Shown: positions 1 to 11,400 of the stretch, piece after piece | Numbering within the stretch: the stretch's first letter is position 1 | Layout: every line of letters begins with the position of its first letter | NCBI RefSeq assembly: GCF_047948215.1 | Contig: NC_134455.1 | Span: forward strand, 309,894,147-309,958,146 | DNA: 64,000 bases | Origin: Lycorma delicatula | Taxonomy: Eukaryota; Arthropoda; Insecta; Hemiptera; Fulgoridae | Direction of reading: 5' to 3' | Position numbers and translations under genes: made by a program | The notes under the pieces: generated by a model | What the model saw: only the letters and a program-made list of their open reading frames with translations | Told to the model about the DNA's origin: nothing | The model's database searches: none

Positions 1-87
1 TTGCAAAAAATATAAATTTGGTATTACAAGCACTATTTTCAAATTAATCAAACAGAAACTTTTATACATGTATGCACTTTTTTCTGA

Positions 88-430
88 AATATTTGATCAA
101 ATAATGAAAAATAATTTTTTAACATTTCTTGAAAAGGATAACGTACTCACAAAGTCTCAGCACAACTTTAGGAAAAAAATTGTCTACTGATAGAATCATT
201 ACTCAGTTTTCAAAAAATATTTTAAATAGCACAGACAAAAAAAATTACAATTTTTATAGTGCTGTACAGCATTAAATTTTGTTCCACATTTTTTACTGAT
301 AAAAAAAAATTAATAGCTGTGATATCAGAGAAGCAGCTCTGATACTTCCGTAACAGAATTTCATATTTTGAATGGTTCAAAAATTTTGAACCATTCATTG
401 TTACCCTCTTCAAACACAACACAATTGTAT
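88..430 (+). mobile_element. Decayed LINE reverse transcriptase fragment
   Basis: In + frames broken by stops and shifts, the stretch reads like the palm of a Jockey/CR1-like reverse transcriptase: IMKNNFLTFLEKDNVLTK, then SQHNFRKK (from the QHGFRKG motif), then a segment like RIITQFSKNILNSTDKKNY. Weaker similarity continues to about 430. Similar wording occurs at 53085-53230, so two remnants of related elements are present. No full-length ORF survives. Confidence 0.5.
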
Positions 431-860
431 AATTATATAATTGATAATTATTTCAAAGAACTTGAAAATTCTACATTAGCACTTAAAAAAATTATTCACT
501 AGATAGATTGTAACCATCTATCTTAAGATATGGATAAAGCATTGTATTGTGCTTCTAAGGCATGATTGTTAATTGTGTGGCTATAATAGAGATTAATGAT
601 AATAATGATGAAGATTATGATGCCCGTAAAGAAAATTTCTGGGTGTTTTATTACATGACAAATTTTTTTGGAATGATCAAATTTCAAGTATTCAGTGCAT
701 TCAAGTTCACTATATTGTTTGCTTTGTAGCTTCATAATAAAACTGCTAACTATGTCATTATTATTAAATATCTGTTATGCTTATGAATGTATACTTCTCT
801 CTCAAGTATATAATTTCTTGGTGCTCCCTCAAAAAGTAACAAGTTTCTGAGATACAAATA
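431..860. other. No gene seen
   Basis: AT-rich sequence. The 70-codon minus frame at 523-735 has no recognised content. Confidence 0.5.
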
Positions 861-1549
861 TCTGATGTGAGCACCACATGACATCCTTGTATGCCTATTT
901 AATTATATATACACATTTTTTTTTAAAATTAAAAGTACATAAAATTTTATTTCATTAATAACTTCTGATATTTTTTCATATTTTTATTATTATTATTATT
1001 GATTTATTATTTATTATAAAACTTCTTTTACAATCAGAGGTTAATAATTATTAATCAATATATTTAAATTAAAAAAAAGAAAGTTAAAAAAAAGGGGATG
1101 ACGTCTGATTCGAACCAATGTGCCCTTCCAAGATCCAAACATTTCATTAATTAAAATTTCATTTGACTATAACTCAGGAACCAATGAAAATATGTACCAC
1201 TTATCATATATTGTTGAAAAGCTTTCAATGAGGGCTGCAGTTAAGAAAATATTCCAAAATCTATTTTTTTTGTTTTTGGATTTTTTTGGAGCTTTTGGTT
1301 CAGTTGATTACGGTCAAAAAGGAAGATGTACAACTAGATGTTACAACAGTCCTAAATCCATAATTTCAACATCCTACATAATATAAATTTGAGTTATGTG
1401 AAATACATACATATATACTTACGTACAGATGTCACACCGAAACTAGACAAAATGATTTCAGGGATGGTCAAAATGGATATTTCTGTTGAAATCTGAAAAC
1501 CAAAATATTTTGCCATCACATTACTAAACTTACTTTGTACAAGGAAGTA
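861..1549 (-). repeat. Dispersed repeat family R-A, copy 1
   Basis: The reverse complement of this stretch aligns over its whole length with 56281-57022. Shared landmarks are acttccttgtacaaagta at one end, the middle run about Ttgaaacca/ccaaaa plus ccaatgtgcc, and gatgtg...accacatgac-like ends. It carries no clear coding capacity; the 88-codon frame at 1120-1386 and the 81-codon frame opposite are non-coding by this reading. Class unknown. The outer end acttccttgta... could be a terminal motif, but no matching inverted terminus is evident at the other end. Confidence 0.7.
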
Positions 1550-2234
1550 AAAATAACCTGTAGGACCATTGTTTGCCCCTTTTGTATGCATGATTGCGTT
1601 GTATGATTTTTTATGCATTTTGTATGATTTTGTAAGCAAAAATCTCTAGACTGATGTTTAGAATATAAAAATTTTACTTTGCTACTTGTTTATATTAATA
1701 AATGTGCAATCTTTGCTAAAAAGAACTGTTCCTTATCCTTAAAAAAATAACAATATTCACCTCTATCAAACCAGGCAGCAAAACTGATTTTGTTTAACTC
1801 ACCACCAACAATTTATTTAAAATAATTCATAGATTTCTTTTTCAGAAAAAAAAATTACACTGTTGATGAAATTTTAATTATTTCTAAATAAAACTTTTTA
1901 AAACTCTGAATTTTCTACATCTCTATGTAGTGGGCATATAAATATTTTCTCAAATAATTTGTACTAAATTTTATAATGAATTATAAGGCCATAATGCTTA
2001 GGATCAGACTTTGTAACTTTTCTCCAAAAAAATAACTTTTAAGAAATATCAAATTGAGCCTCCATGAGGTGCATCTGGAAATATATGGAACAAATAGAAG
2101 AAATTTGTCCGGTGAACTGTATCTAAACAAGCTTCACAGCTTCATTTATCATCAAATCACACTTCACTGGGTTACATCTAGAGTTGGAACTGGGGACCTA
2201 GTAACACCGCAGGTGACCCTTTGACCCACCAGAG

Positions 2235-5200
2235 TTCAGAGAAGGCAGCATTTGGATATGATGAGCTGCCACTCAGAAGATAACATGCAATCAGAAATAT
2301 TGGAATGCTCTAACACTACACACATGAACAAGCAAAATACAAAGTTCAAAATCATAACAAAGCAAATCACCTACATTTCTGCACCCAACGCAAACTCACT
2401 CATGCAGTCTGGTAAATTAAAAATAATAACTGGCCTAATGGACCAACACAAAATTCTCATCATGAGTCTGCAGGAAATAAGAAACACCAACCAGGACACC
2501 ATGGAATCTCAAAGATATAGACTCTGCAAAGGTATACCTGGGAAGAGTCCCAGGTAAAAATGAAAAATGTCCCATAGTTGGGAACAGGCGTTTTAATTAG
2601 CCTCAAAATAAAAACTCCACACAAGAATTCAATCAAAATCCCCAAGAATTTCAACACTCACCCCTCACCCTAAAAGGATCTAATATAATAAACATCCATT
2701 CACCCACTAATAATAAAAATTACTGTCTAAAAGATCATAAAGAAACAGAAAAATTCTAGAATCTACTTGATCTGACTATAAATAACATCACTAAAAACCA
2801 TGTTAAACAATTAATCAGAGACTTCAGTGCTCAACTAGACTGAGAAAGAACCACTACATCATCAGAAAATGGCAGTCCACCATAAGATCAGAAATTTAAA
2901 AGTCCTCTGAAGAGTAGACACAGGCTCAGATCACTATATAATCAAAATTAAAATTAAATTTACTCCCTAAAGAAAGTAACAAAATCAAGCCCCTAAAAGT
3001 AAAAGAAAAATGGACCCTACATGACTAATCAAGAATGAAAATTACCAAAAAGCAACCATTCCACAAATCAAGTTAATATGTGTCCGGAATTGATTGAGGA
3101 GTTGATTTTAGAAGGCATACAAGTTGTTTTACAGTGGATACTGGCAAACTGTGGGTTATCAGGCAATGAAAAAGCTGATCAACTAGCTAAAGAAGGTGCC
3201 AGAAAGTAACAGCTTGATAAACCAATATATTTATGATGGCCAAAAAATTAATCTAATCATTAATTATGGGAGAGTTGGAGCAGAAATGGTGGCTAGAGTT
3301 AAAGGAGACGCAATGAGCATCATTACTTGAAAAAAAGGTACGATTGCCTGTAGAGCTTCCAAGGGGTGAAGCTGTGCACAGTTTTAAATCAAGATGGAGA
3401 TTGACTATCTCCAGAGCCACCTCCACCGCACTGGAGTCACCGAATTAGCAACATGCCCACTGTATCGACAAGGGTCTATGACAGCCCTGCATCTATTGAC
3501 CTGTCCTGAATTATGGGATGTTAGAACCACAGAAAAGAGTGAGAGTGAAATGTATTGAGCTGCTAGACGTCACATGGCCAAAATGGCCCAAGACAATCAA
3601 TGCATATGATAAAAAAAAAAACAAATGTGACGAAACAGTGGAGAAAAGACATCAAGTATGGCTGTTCCACCAATCCCAAAGATCAGAAACATCCTTCCAT
3701 AATCTAGTAAAACAAAGAAAAGAAACCACCTGAACTCTAAGGAGAATAAAAAGACAACACCATAAAGACACACTGAAGACAATAGAAGACGAATTCAATA
3801 AAATACAGCGGAGAGACTACTAAAAAACCTTAAAAAATCAACTCCAAAAATACGAACCACCAACCCTACTGTTAAAGAATGTAAATGGTAAACTAGCCCA
3901 CAATAATAAAGTCAATGCTAAATAAAATAGCAATAAAGACAAATCCTAGCTAAATGTTTCAAGTACTCCTAAACTGTGAAAAACCAATAGAACTCCTAAA
4001 CTTCAATACCAACAACTCAATAACAACATCATCCAAAAAAATCAACCCTCCCACAATAAAAGAAGTCTACCAAGCATTGATGAGATGAAAAATTACAAAG
4101 CAGCGGGAGAAGATCAGACTTTTGAAGAGAACTGGAACAAGCAGCAAGATAAGCAAAAATTGCCTTTCACCAACAGCTTGTCAACATCTGGATCAAAGAG
4201 GAACTACCAGAACATTGGACAACAGTCCTCATTCATCCATTACTCAAAAAAGTGGTCAAAACAGACCCTAACAATTACAGAAGAATCTCACACCTAGACA
4301 CAATGTACAAAATTCTTTCAAGAATCATGAACAGAATCAGTTCACAACTCGAGAAAGAACTAGGAGAATACCTGGGAAGTTTCAGATCCTGGAGGAGCTG
4401 TCCAGACCTCAAGAGTCTTAAGCTAATAATGGATTACAACAGGAAAAGAAACAGAGATATGGTGATGACATTTGTAGATTTCAAGAAAGCTTATGACTAC
4501 ACCACAGAGAATTCCTACTAAAAATTCTAAGACTTCTTGGAACACACAAAATTAATAAACATGATGAAACTGACCCTCACAATCACTAAGTTGAAGGTAA
4601 AATTCAGAGGCGAGCTCTCAGAACCATTTGAGATTAAAACCCAGCTGTGCCAAGTTGATGGTCTCTTGCCGCTATTATTCAATTGCGCTCTAGAAATGGT
4701 AATGAGGGAACGGCTCAAAAAATACCCCCAAAAGTAAAAATAGGCTGAAAAATCAAAACAAACTGTTGTGGTTCCGCCGATGACTAATGATATTAACAAA
4801 GCTAAATCACAGATAGTAGAACTTCAAAACAATGTAAATAAATTGGCCTCAAAATATCATTCAAAAAGACGGAAATTATGCCCCAAAAACCCACACAATT
4901 AAAAGAAGTAAACATAAACAGTAATAAAATCAGAATAGTAACCCAATTTAAATATCATGGAGAAATAATAATCTAAACGAAAAAAAACTTGAAACAAATT
5001 AGCTAAAGCTAAAAAATTAACCTGGTACACTTATAATAAAAAATGCTCATCAGTACATACAAAAATATGAAACTATAATACAGTTATAAAACCAGAAGCC
5101 ACTTATCCAGCAGAAATACTCCTCCACTTGAACGAACAATCAAAGACAGACAAACTCCAGAAAATTGAAAGAACCTGCATCAGTAAAAAGTACCAGAAAG

Positions 5201-5700
5201 ATGGGCAGTGGTGGATTGTACCCAATAAAGTTGTGTACAGAGTTAGAACCCATCACTGATACCATATGTAAGAGGTGACTACGATTCTTTAGACATATCA
5301 TGAGGATGCAAGATTCAAGACTTCTGAATCAGGTAGTGCAGTACAAGCTAAGTCAAAAAACACCAAGACAGGATGCAGATGGATCAAAGAAATAAGAAAG
5401 GATCTGAAGGAAATTTCAGGATCTGAAGATCTGAATAGAGGACCAGAAGACACTACAGATAAGATAAAATTAAACAAGAAAATCAAGGACAAAAACACTT
5501 GCTTCACACTTACAACAAAAAACTCACAATATGAACATTTTCAACACTAGAAAGGCCTCAAAGATTGGAATGTATGAAAAAGTACTAGGAGGATCGCAAG
5601 GCCCAAATAGTCCTATCAAAGAGACCTTATCCATCGAAGAGGTTCATTATCCAGAGACCTGGATAATGGACTACTCACTAAAGTGACCCTCTGCGGTCAT
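2235..5700 (+). mobile_element. Non-LTR retrotransposon (endonuclease + reverse transcriptase), heavily decayed
   Basis: Broken frames in order: an apurinic-endonuclease start near 2440-2560 (ILIMSLQEIRNTNQD, then the RLCKGIPGK string), endonuclease middle near 2680-2860 (NIINIHSPTNN, LIRDFSAQLD), linker, then after a nested insertion the RT domain: KNYKAAGEDQ at 4087, DPNNYRRIS near 4264, GSFRSWRSC near 4377, FVDFKKAYD at 4471, and IKTQLCQVDGLLPLLFN near 4634. The C-terminal part KIERTCI...KKYQKDGQWW and IRKDLKEI reaches about 5690. Many stops and frameshifts show it is dead. The order EN-RT with a FVDFKKAYD palm motif fits RTE/CR1-like LINEs; clade not settled. Confidence 0.75.
3070..3621 (+). 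mobile_element. Nested 5'-truncated LINE fragment (RNase H and C-terminal domain) with A-tail
   Basis: Inside the larger LINE a stretch reads VLQWILANCGLSGNEKADQL (about 3124-3185), the VxQWIPxHCGxxGNExADxLA end of an RNase H domain. It continues through a LPRGEAVHSFKSRW block and ends ELWDVRTTEKSES with YWAARRHMAK-like wording (about 3510-3590; the Trp position is a stop), typical of the end of R1/Jockey-like ORF2. An uninterrupted A-run at about 3608-3619 follows, after which the host LINE's linker resumes. The host element has no reason to hold an RNase H here, so this is read as an insertion. No clean target duplication was seen. Confidence 0.6.
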
Positions 5701-6132
5701 AAAAGATAATTTTAACGAGTTGTAATGTATTTTGAAGTTATTTTTTAAATGTATTAACTTCATATATTAGCCCGAATATTATTTCATGTATTTATATTTT
5801 AAATAATTAATATGCATTTTAATGACTTCTATTTTTTAATTATTAGTTTAGACTAATTAGTTGACACAAATTATTAGTTTAGACACAAATTAGTTGTGTT
5901 GATGTTAAAATCAAGGTTTTACCTAGGTTTCCCTTGATTTTCCCAGCCTGATGTTGAGCTAATTTGTTTTTATTTGTGGAGTAGCGTATCTATTCATTCC
6001 TAACATGATCTATGTAATGTATTATTAGGAATTGATCAGAATAAAAGATTCATGTATTTATCCAAAGAATGATTTCTGTGAGGCAAAATTGATTTTTTTT
6101 TAAATTAGAGTAGATAAAACTTTTAATTAAAT

Positions 6133-7050
6133 CATGTCTGAAGCAAATAAGGAGAGTTTTAAATTTGTTACAAAATTTAAGATAAAAGATAATTCAAAGT
6201 TTTTTGATCTGACAAAGCTAAAAGATCCCAAAAGTGACTGACTCCTGGTGCAGCAGTTATTACATTTTTGAAAAAAATTTATTTATAGATAACTTTGCAG
6301 TAGAAATTGGAAAAAGCTGGCAGAATTTAATGAAGTACTTACAAAAACATTTGGTTTGGAAAACAAGAAGGAAACAACCATCATTAACAGATCACATCCT
6401 GGTTATGGTGGAAAATGAGGAAATGTATTAACGAATATATAAATAAACCAAACAAAAGAAGCTAATAAAAAAGTATCAAAAACTAGTTGGAGAGGGCAAA
6501 GAAACACAATATTTATTACTCTTGTAGAAATGGTACTTCAATACTGAAAATTAAGTAAAAACTGTAATTCAAAAATTAAAGAACAGAAAGATCATATGTC
6601 CTCATGAGATTACCACAGACAGGTATTCTAAAAATGAATAAGTTTTAAGAATCTCTCAAAATAGTTTATCTCACATAGACTTATCAAAACACAATCTTTG
6701 GTTTTTGTGTAAAATTTTGTACTCAAATAAAACTGGGTTGAATTCCATTAAAGTGGATGTGTTCAACATTTATTTCATTACCAAAGAATACGAATTGGAA
6801 GAAAGGAAAGTGTAGCAAATATAATGACTGTAGTATTTGCAATGAAAGTGTGTGTGGGCATGTTGTAGTATATTTTCAAAGATATCAGGATGCTAATCAT
6901 GATGTACTTTTGTCCTTAAGTGATTGTGAAAAGTCCTTTGCTTAGATTAGGAATTACAAGGCATTAGAAATATAAAGAGATTGGAAATGGATTATTACGA
7001 CTTTTTGTTTCATGGCAAATCTATTTTAGAGTTAGGAAGAAAATGTTTAG
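6133..7050 (+). pseudogene. Unidentified decayed coding remnant
   Basis: From ATG at 6134 one frame reads MSEANKESFKFVTKFKIKDN and on to a stop near 6238. By switching frames several more coding-like blocks follow: FNEVLTKTFGLENKKETTI (about 6329-6385), NRSHPGYGG, INEYINKPNK, ICPHEITTDRYSKNE (about 6597-6640), and CSKYNDCSICNESVCGH (about 6812-6860). Composition and reading differ from surrounding AT-rich sequence, and the breaks are spread throughout, as expected of an old pseudogene or transposon ORF. I do not recognise the family. The cysteine cluster could be a zinc-binding patch. A SINE begins immediately after at about 7061. Confidence 0.3.
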
Positions 7051-7060
7051 TAGAAGGATT

Positions 7061-7358
7061 GTAACTCATCGGGTTGGTCTAGTGGTGAATGTGTCTTCCC
7101 AAATCAGCTGATTTGGAAGTCAAGTGTTCCAGTCCTAGTAAAGGCAGTTTCTTTTATACGGATTTAAATACTAAATCGTGGATACTAGTGGTCTTTGGTG
7201 GTTGGGTTTCAATTAACCACACATCTCAGGAATGGTCATACTAAGATTGTACAAGACTGCACTTCATTTACACTCATACATATCATTCTCATTCATCCTC
7301 TGAAGTAATACCTGAACGGTAATTCGTGAAGGCTAAACAGGAAAAAGAAAAAGAAAGT
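7061..7358 (+). repeat. SINE family A, copy 1 (tRNA-headed)
   Basis: The head ggttggtctagtggtgaatg resembles a pol III A box and aagtgttccagtcctagta a degraded B box, about 60 bases apart. The body contains the family's conserved block gggtttcaattaaccacaca and the tail block ttcatcctctgaagtaatac, ending ggctaaacaggaaaaagaaa. It matches 24765-25063, 47986-48285 and 63150-63535 on the opposite strand and a fragment at 37432-37497. Not a functional tRNA gene. Confidence 0.8.
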
Positions 7359-8286
7359 AGAAGGACTGTATTTCTGGCAGTACTCAAATATGATGTAATT
7401 TTCGGCATGGTTATATTGTATCACTGATACTTTTCAATATTTAATCAGATGAGTTTTTATAGCATATTTAATACGAAATTTTGTTATCAAACAATACTAG
7501 AATGCATGATGACAATCTTTTCAATGAAAATATTTTGTTGACTTGAAAAAATGTGAAAATTCACATAATTAAGGTATACAGTTTATAATTACATCAATAT
7601 ATTACATCAATAATTTTTTTTTTTATCATTTACATTTATCAATCAGTTTTTTTATGTTAATAATAATCCATTTATTTCATTACATTTCTTTTTTTACAAG
7701 TTATCTTCTGTTCAAGGTTATTGACTGTTTTTGTAGTAAATATATAATTTTAAATTTATCTACAACTTAAATAAAGAATGTATCAGGTTTTTATCATTAG
7801 TTTTCTGAAGAACTGTTGCCTATCTAATGGGATTATATATTCCTAGCAAAAATTGTCACCTTTACTTTAGCTGGTAACTATTAAAAACTTCTAATTTGGA
7901 AAATATAACAAAAATAATTGGAAAAATTTTCCTGATATTTAATTTGGACTATGCAATTTTTTTTACTTAAAAATAATATTGTACCATTGTGACATACCAG
8001 GCTTGTAAGAAATTACATACAACATTTTGGGCCTTGTAGCTTGTAGCATTCTCAAAGCTAGGTACAACAGTAAATTAAATGGTACAACTGGTAATAACTG
8101 CTGATATTAAGGAAAATACATCATATTTCACTTTACCAAGTCAAAATATTTCACTCTACTATATCAAAATATTGTCAGTGAAAATAATTATCTGTGTGAC
8201 TCCATGAACAGGTTTTTGAAGGTAAAACAAAACATTCTTGTATGAAATATAATTTCAATCATTATTCTATTGTTATTTTTCATTAG

Positions 8287-8482
8287 GTACTGTTGGATTA
8301 GTTTTCTCTGCAATTGGAATCCTAGTGAGTGGTATAGTTATTACTAAATTCAAGCCAACTGCTCGATGTTTAGCTTTATGGAATGTGTTTGTTGGTGTTG
8401 TTTCAATAGCAGGAATAATTTCTTACATCTTTCTTGGGTGTGCAGATAATGATAATCACATGGCCATTCTTGGAAATGGAGA
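8287..8482 (+). CDS. Oatp exon A: TM8-TM9
   Basis: Acceptor ...ttcattAG before 8287 and donor GTAAGT at 8483. The first two bases finish a split codon, then 64 codons follow (TVGLVFSAIGILVSG ... IFLGCADNDN), ending with two bases of a Glu codon. Two hydrophobic helices are visible, residues about 1-20 and 30-52, separated by the short basic intracellular turn TKFKPTAR, which matches the KKFKL-type turn between TM8 and TM9 of OATPs. The Cys in FLGCAD aligns with the first conserved cysteine of extracellular loop 5. The preceding exon must end in phase with one base of a codon, most simply G of a Gly codon; it was not found in 1-8286. Confidence 0.92.
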
Positions 8483-11400
8483 GTAAGTTAAACTTAATTT
8501 TTTCCACAGTTCATCTTTGCTTTTTTCTCTATGTTTTGTGATAGTGTATAATTCATTTGTTGGTGAAACTCATTTTCATATTTTAATAATTCTGAAAAAA
8601 TTTAAAACAATTTTTCTTATAATTTATAGAATATTATCTTTAATGAAAAAATAAAAAATAAATTAAAACTTAAAATTACAAATAAAATTTTAAAAATAAT
8701 AAACAATTATATAAAAATAAATAATTCATGAATTATTTCTTGCTAATTTTATTATAGGAAACATGAGGTTTTTTCCCTTATATACTTCTTTTTACAGTAA
8801 AGAGGTCTAGACTTTTAATTCAATTTTGTTAAAGTTACTTTTATTAATTTCCTTTATAATTTTTTATTAAAAATAGAATTTCTCTCTAATATGGTGGAAA
8901 AATGTATATAATGCATTTCTTTGCAATAAAAAAAGTGTATTAATTCACTGCTTTAGTCTTTCATGTAAATGAGAAACATGTGAAGCATCTATTATATAAG
9001 CAGCAGTATTCAAAGTTGCTTCCTCTAAAAGAAATGACATCCATTTTAGAGTCAGTCTCTCTGGTGAACAGGATGAAGGTTTCACTTGCATTCTGAATAT
9101 AAAAAAAAATGATGTTTTGGATGAACTGGCATATTAATATGCAGTAATGTATTTGACTTAGAGAAGAATAAAGTTGGAAATTTGTTTTATTCCTCATTTT
9201 CCCTAATAAGCCTGCATAATAACTAGCTAGCACATTATTCTTGAAAATGGCATTTTCCTGAATGATGTGTCATATCAGACATTCAACAACAATTACGTTG
9301 TGACACCCAACACATTCATACAGACTGATAATACTCATTCGGATAAGTAAATTTATTGATAAAACATTTGAATTAAAGGAATTTTTTATTAAATCTGCTA
9401 GAATTTTAATATTCTAGGAAAATTTTTCAGTGTAATTACTCTTATTTCATCATCAACATGATCACCCGAAATAAAATACTTCTGCAACCATCAACTATGA
9501 CAATATACAATAATATTTTGATTTCTATTCTCTCTGTAATAATAATATTTTAAACCAATTTACCTTGTTATTCCTCTTCTGTAATGTCATCATATTATAA
9601 TATTTTCTGTTAGTGAGTAAAATATTCTGAACATAAGTATAAGAAGTAAAATATAAAAGGATGGTTTAAACTGCTGAGTATAATTGTATTCTTTATTATA
9701 GTAAATATGTTGTTAAAAAACTAAAATATTATGAATGGGTTAACCACTAATATTTTACTTTTTACTTCTATGAAATACCTTAATACTTATCCTAGTGCTT
9801 CACACCTTTATGAAGCAGATTGAGTAGCAATCACTCTTAGAATAATACAAAATATAATAAAAAAGGAAATTAAAAAATCTTGTCAGAATGTACATAGTAA
9901 TATAGCCTATGTTACTCTGCAATGATAGAGCAAATTTTGTTTCTAAAATCTGGTACTACATTTGGTTATGTGTAAATTTCAAAGCAGATTACATCTTGAG
10001 GTGGTAGCTTGTTACAATAAATCTAGTACTAATGTACTTAAGAACGCATTTTCTTAAATGTACTATACAACTTTTTCTATTATAGCAGGAAAAGATCTTG
10101 ATTGTCTGCAAATTCTGATTCTGCAGTAGAGCTTAACGGACAATATTTTGTCTATTGTTCTGTTAAGCCACTTATCCATGTAAATTTACATTTTATGCCA
10201 GCTAAACTAAACCAAATTAATTCAAGTTAAGTATATATATACCCACACACACACACACACACACAGGAAAAAATATCCCTTTCAAGATTCATATGCCAAC
10301 ACTAGCAATCCAGTTTAATCAAATGAAAAATAACACAATAATATTTTCAAATCAGATTGTCAAACACTGGAAACAACTGCATCCATCTGTTTGTAAGATA
10401 ACTTCAACCAACTTGCTTAATTGTTGAAAGAAAGTACAGCAATCCTTTTAAAGTGGCCATTAAAAAATTATATTCATACTGCACAACACGGTACACGCAT
10501 GGGACAGACAAGGTGGTACATATGCACTACGGCATTTAAGAATCTGTTGACGCCACATGTTTATTCTTGCTAGTCGAAAAACTGATATTCTTAATGCTGC
10601 TATACATAAATAATTTCCTTAAATTAAGGGAAAAGGAAATTATGATAAAATATTTTTGTATTATAATACATCTAAAACAATTTGTGAACTGCTTATCCAC
10701 TCTTATTATTAATAATAAATATCTGTTGTACTAATAATTCTGTATTACAATTATTAAAATACATTTATTTTTTTGTGTTTTGTTACCACCTTCAGAAGTT
10801 CTGTATACCATCAGCGGTATGTGTACCACAGTTATAAAAACTGCTGTTCTATATTATTCCAGTATGTAACATTTTTAAATTAATAACATTACATTTCATC
10901 AATAAATACTAATTGTTAATAGTGAAGTAATCTTTAGAAAGAAGACAATTCTAAGCATGAGAACTAGAAATTATGTATTTTTTTTAATTGTTTATTTCTA
11001 CAGGTTAGAAACTAAGGTGGCATGTAATCAGGAATGCAATTGTGATTATGTGAAGTACTCACCAGTGTGTTCACCAGACAAAAAGACTTATATTTCACCT
11101 TGTCATGCAGGCTGTCACAGCTACCAAAGGTTTCCCAATGGTACTAAGGTATTTTTAAAATAATATCACAGGATAAATAAAGTAGATATCCTTTCATAAA
11201 AATGTAATGTTTATTTTATGATTAAAGTTTTAGTTTTGTAGTTTAGTTTTATTTTCTGTACACTTTGTTAAAATTACTGCACAGGAAGCAGTCAACAAAA
11301 CTGTAACTAGAGACTTGTAGCCAAATTTTTCGGATTATAAAAAAATATTTATTACATGGATGGTTTTTCTCAATTTTCCCTTGTGCTTGCTTAACCAATT

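Noticed and set aside
1..8286. Search for upstream Oatp exons (TM1-TM7, WIGAWW-type signature)
   Set aside because: No open segment with suitable splice sites and OATP-like wording was found; the 5' exons presumably lie before the window.
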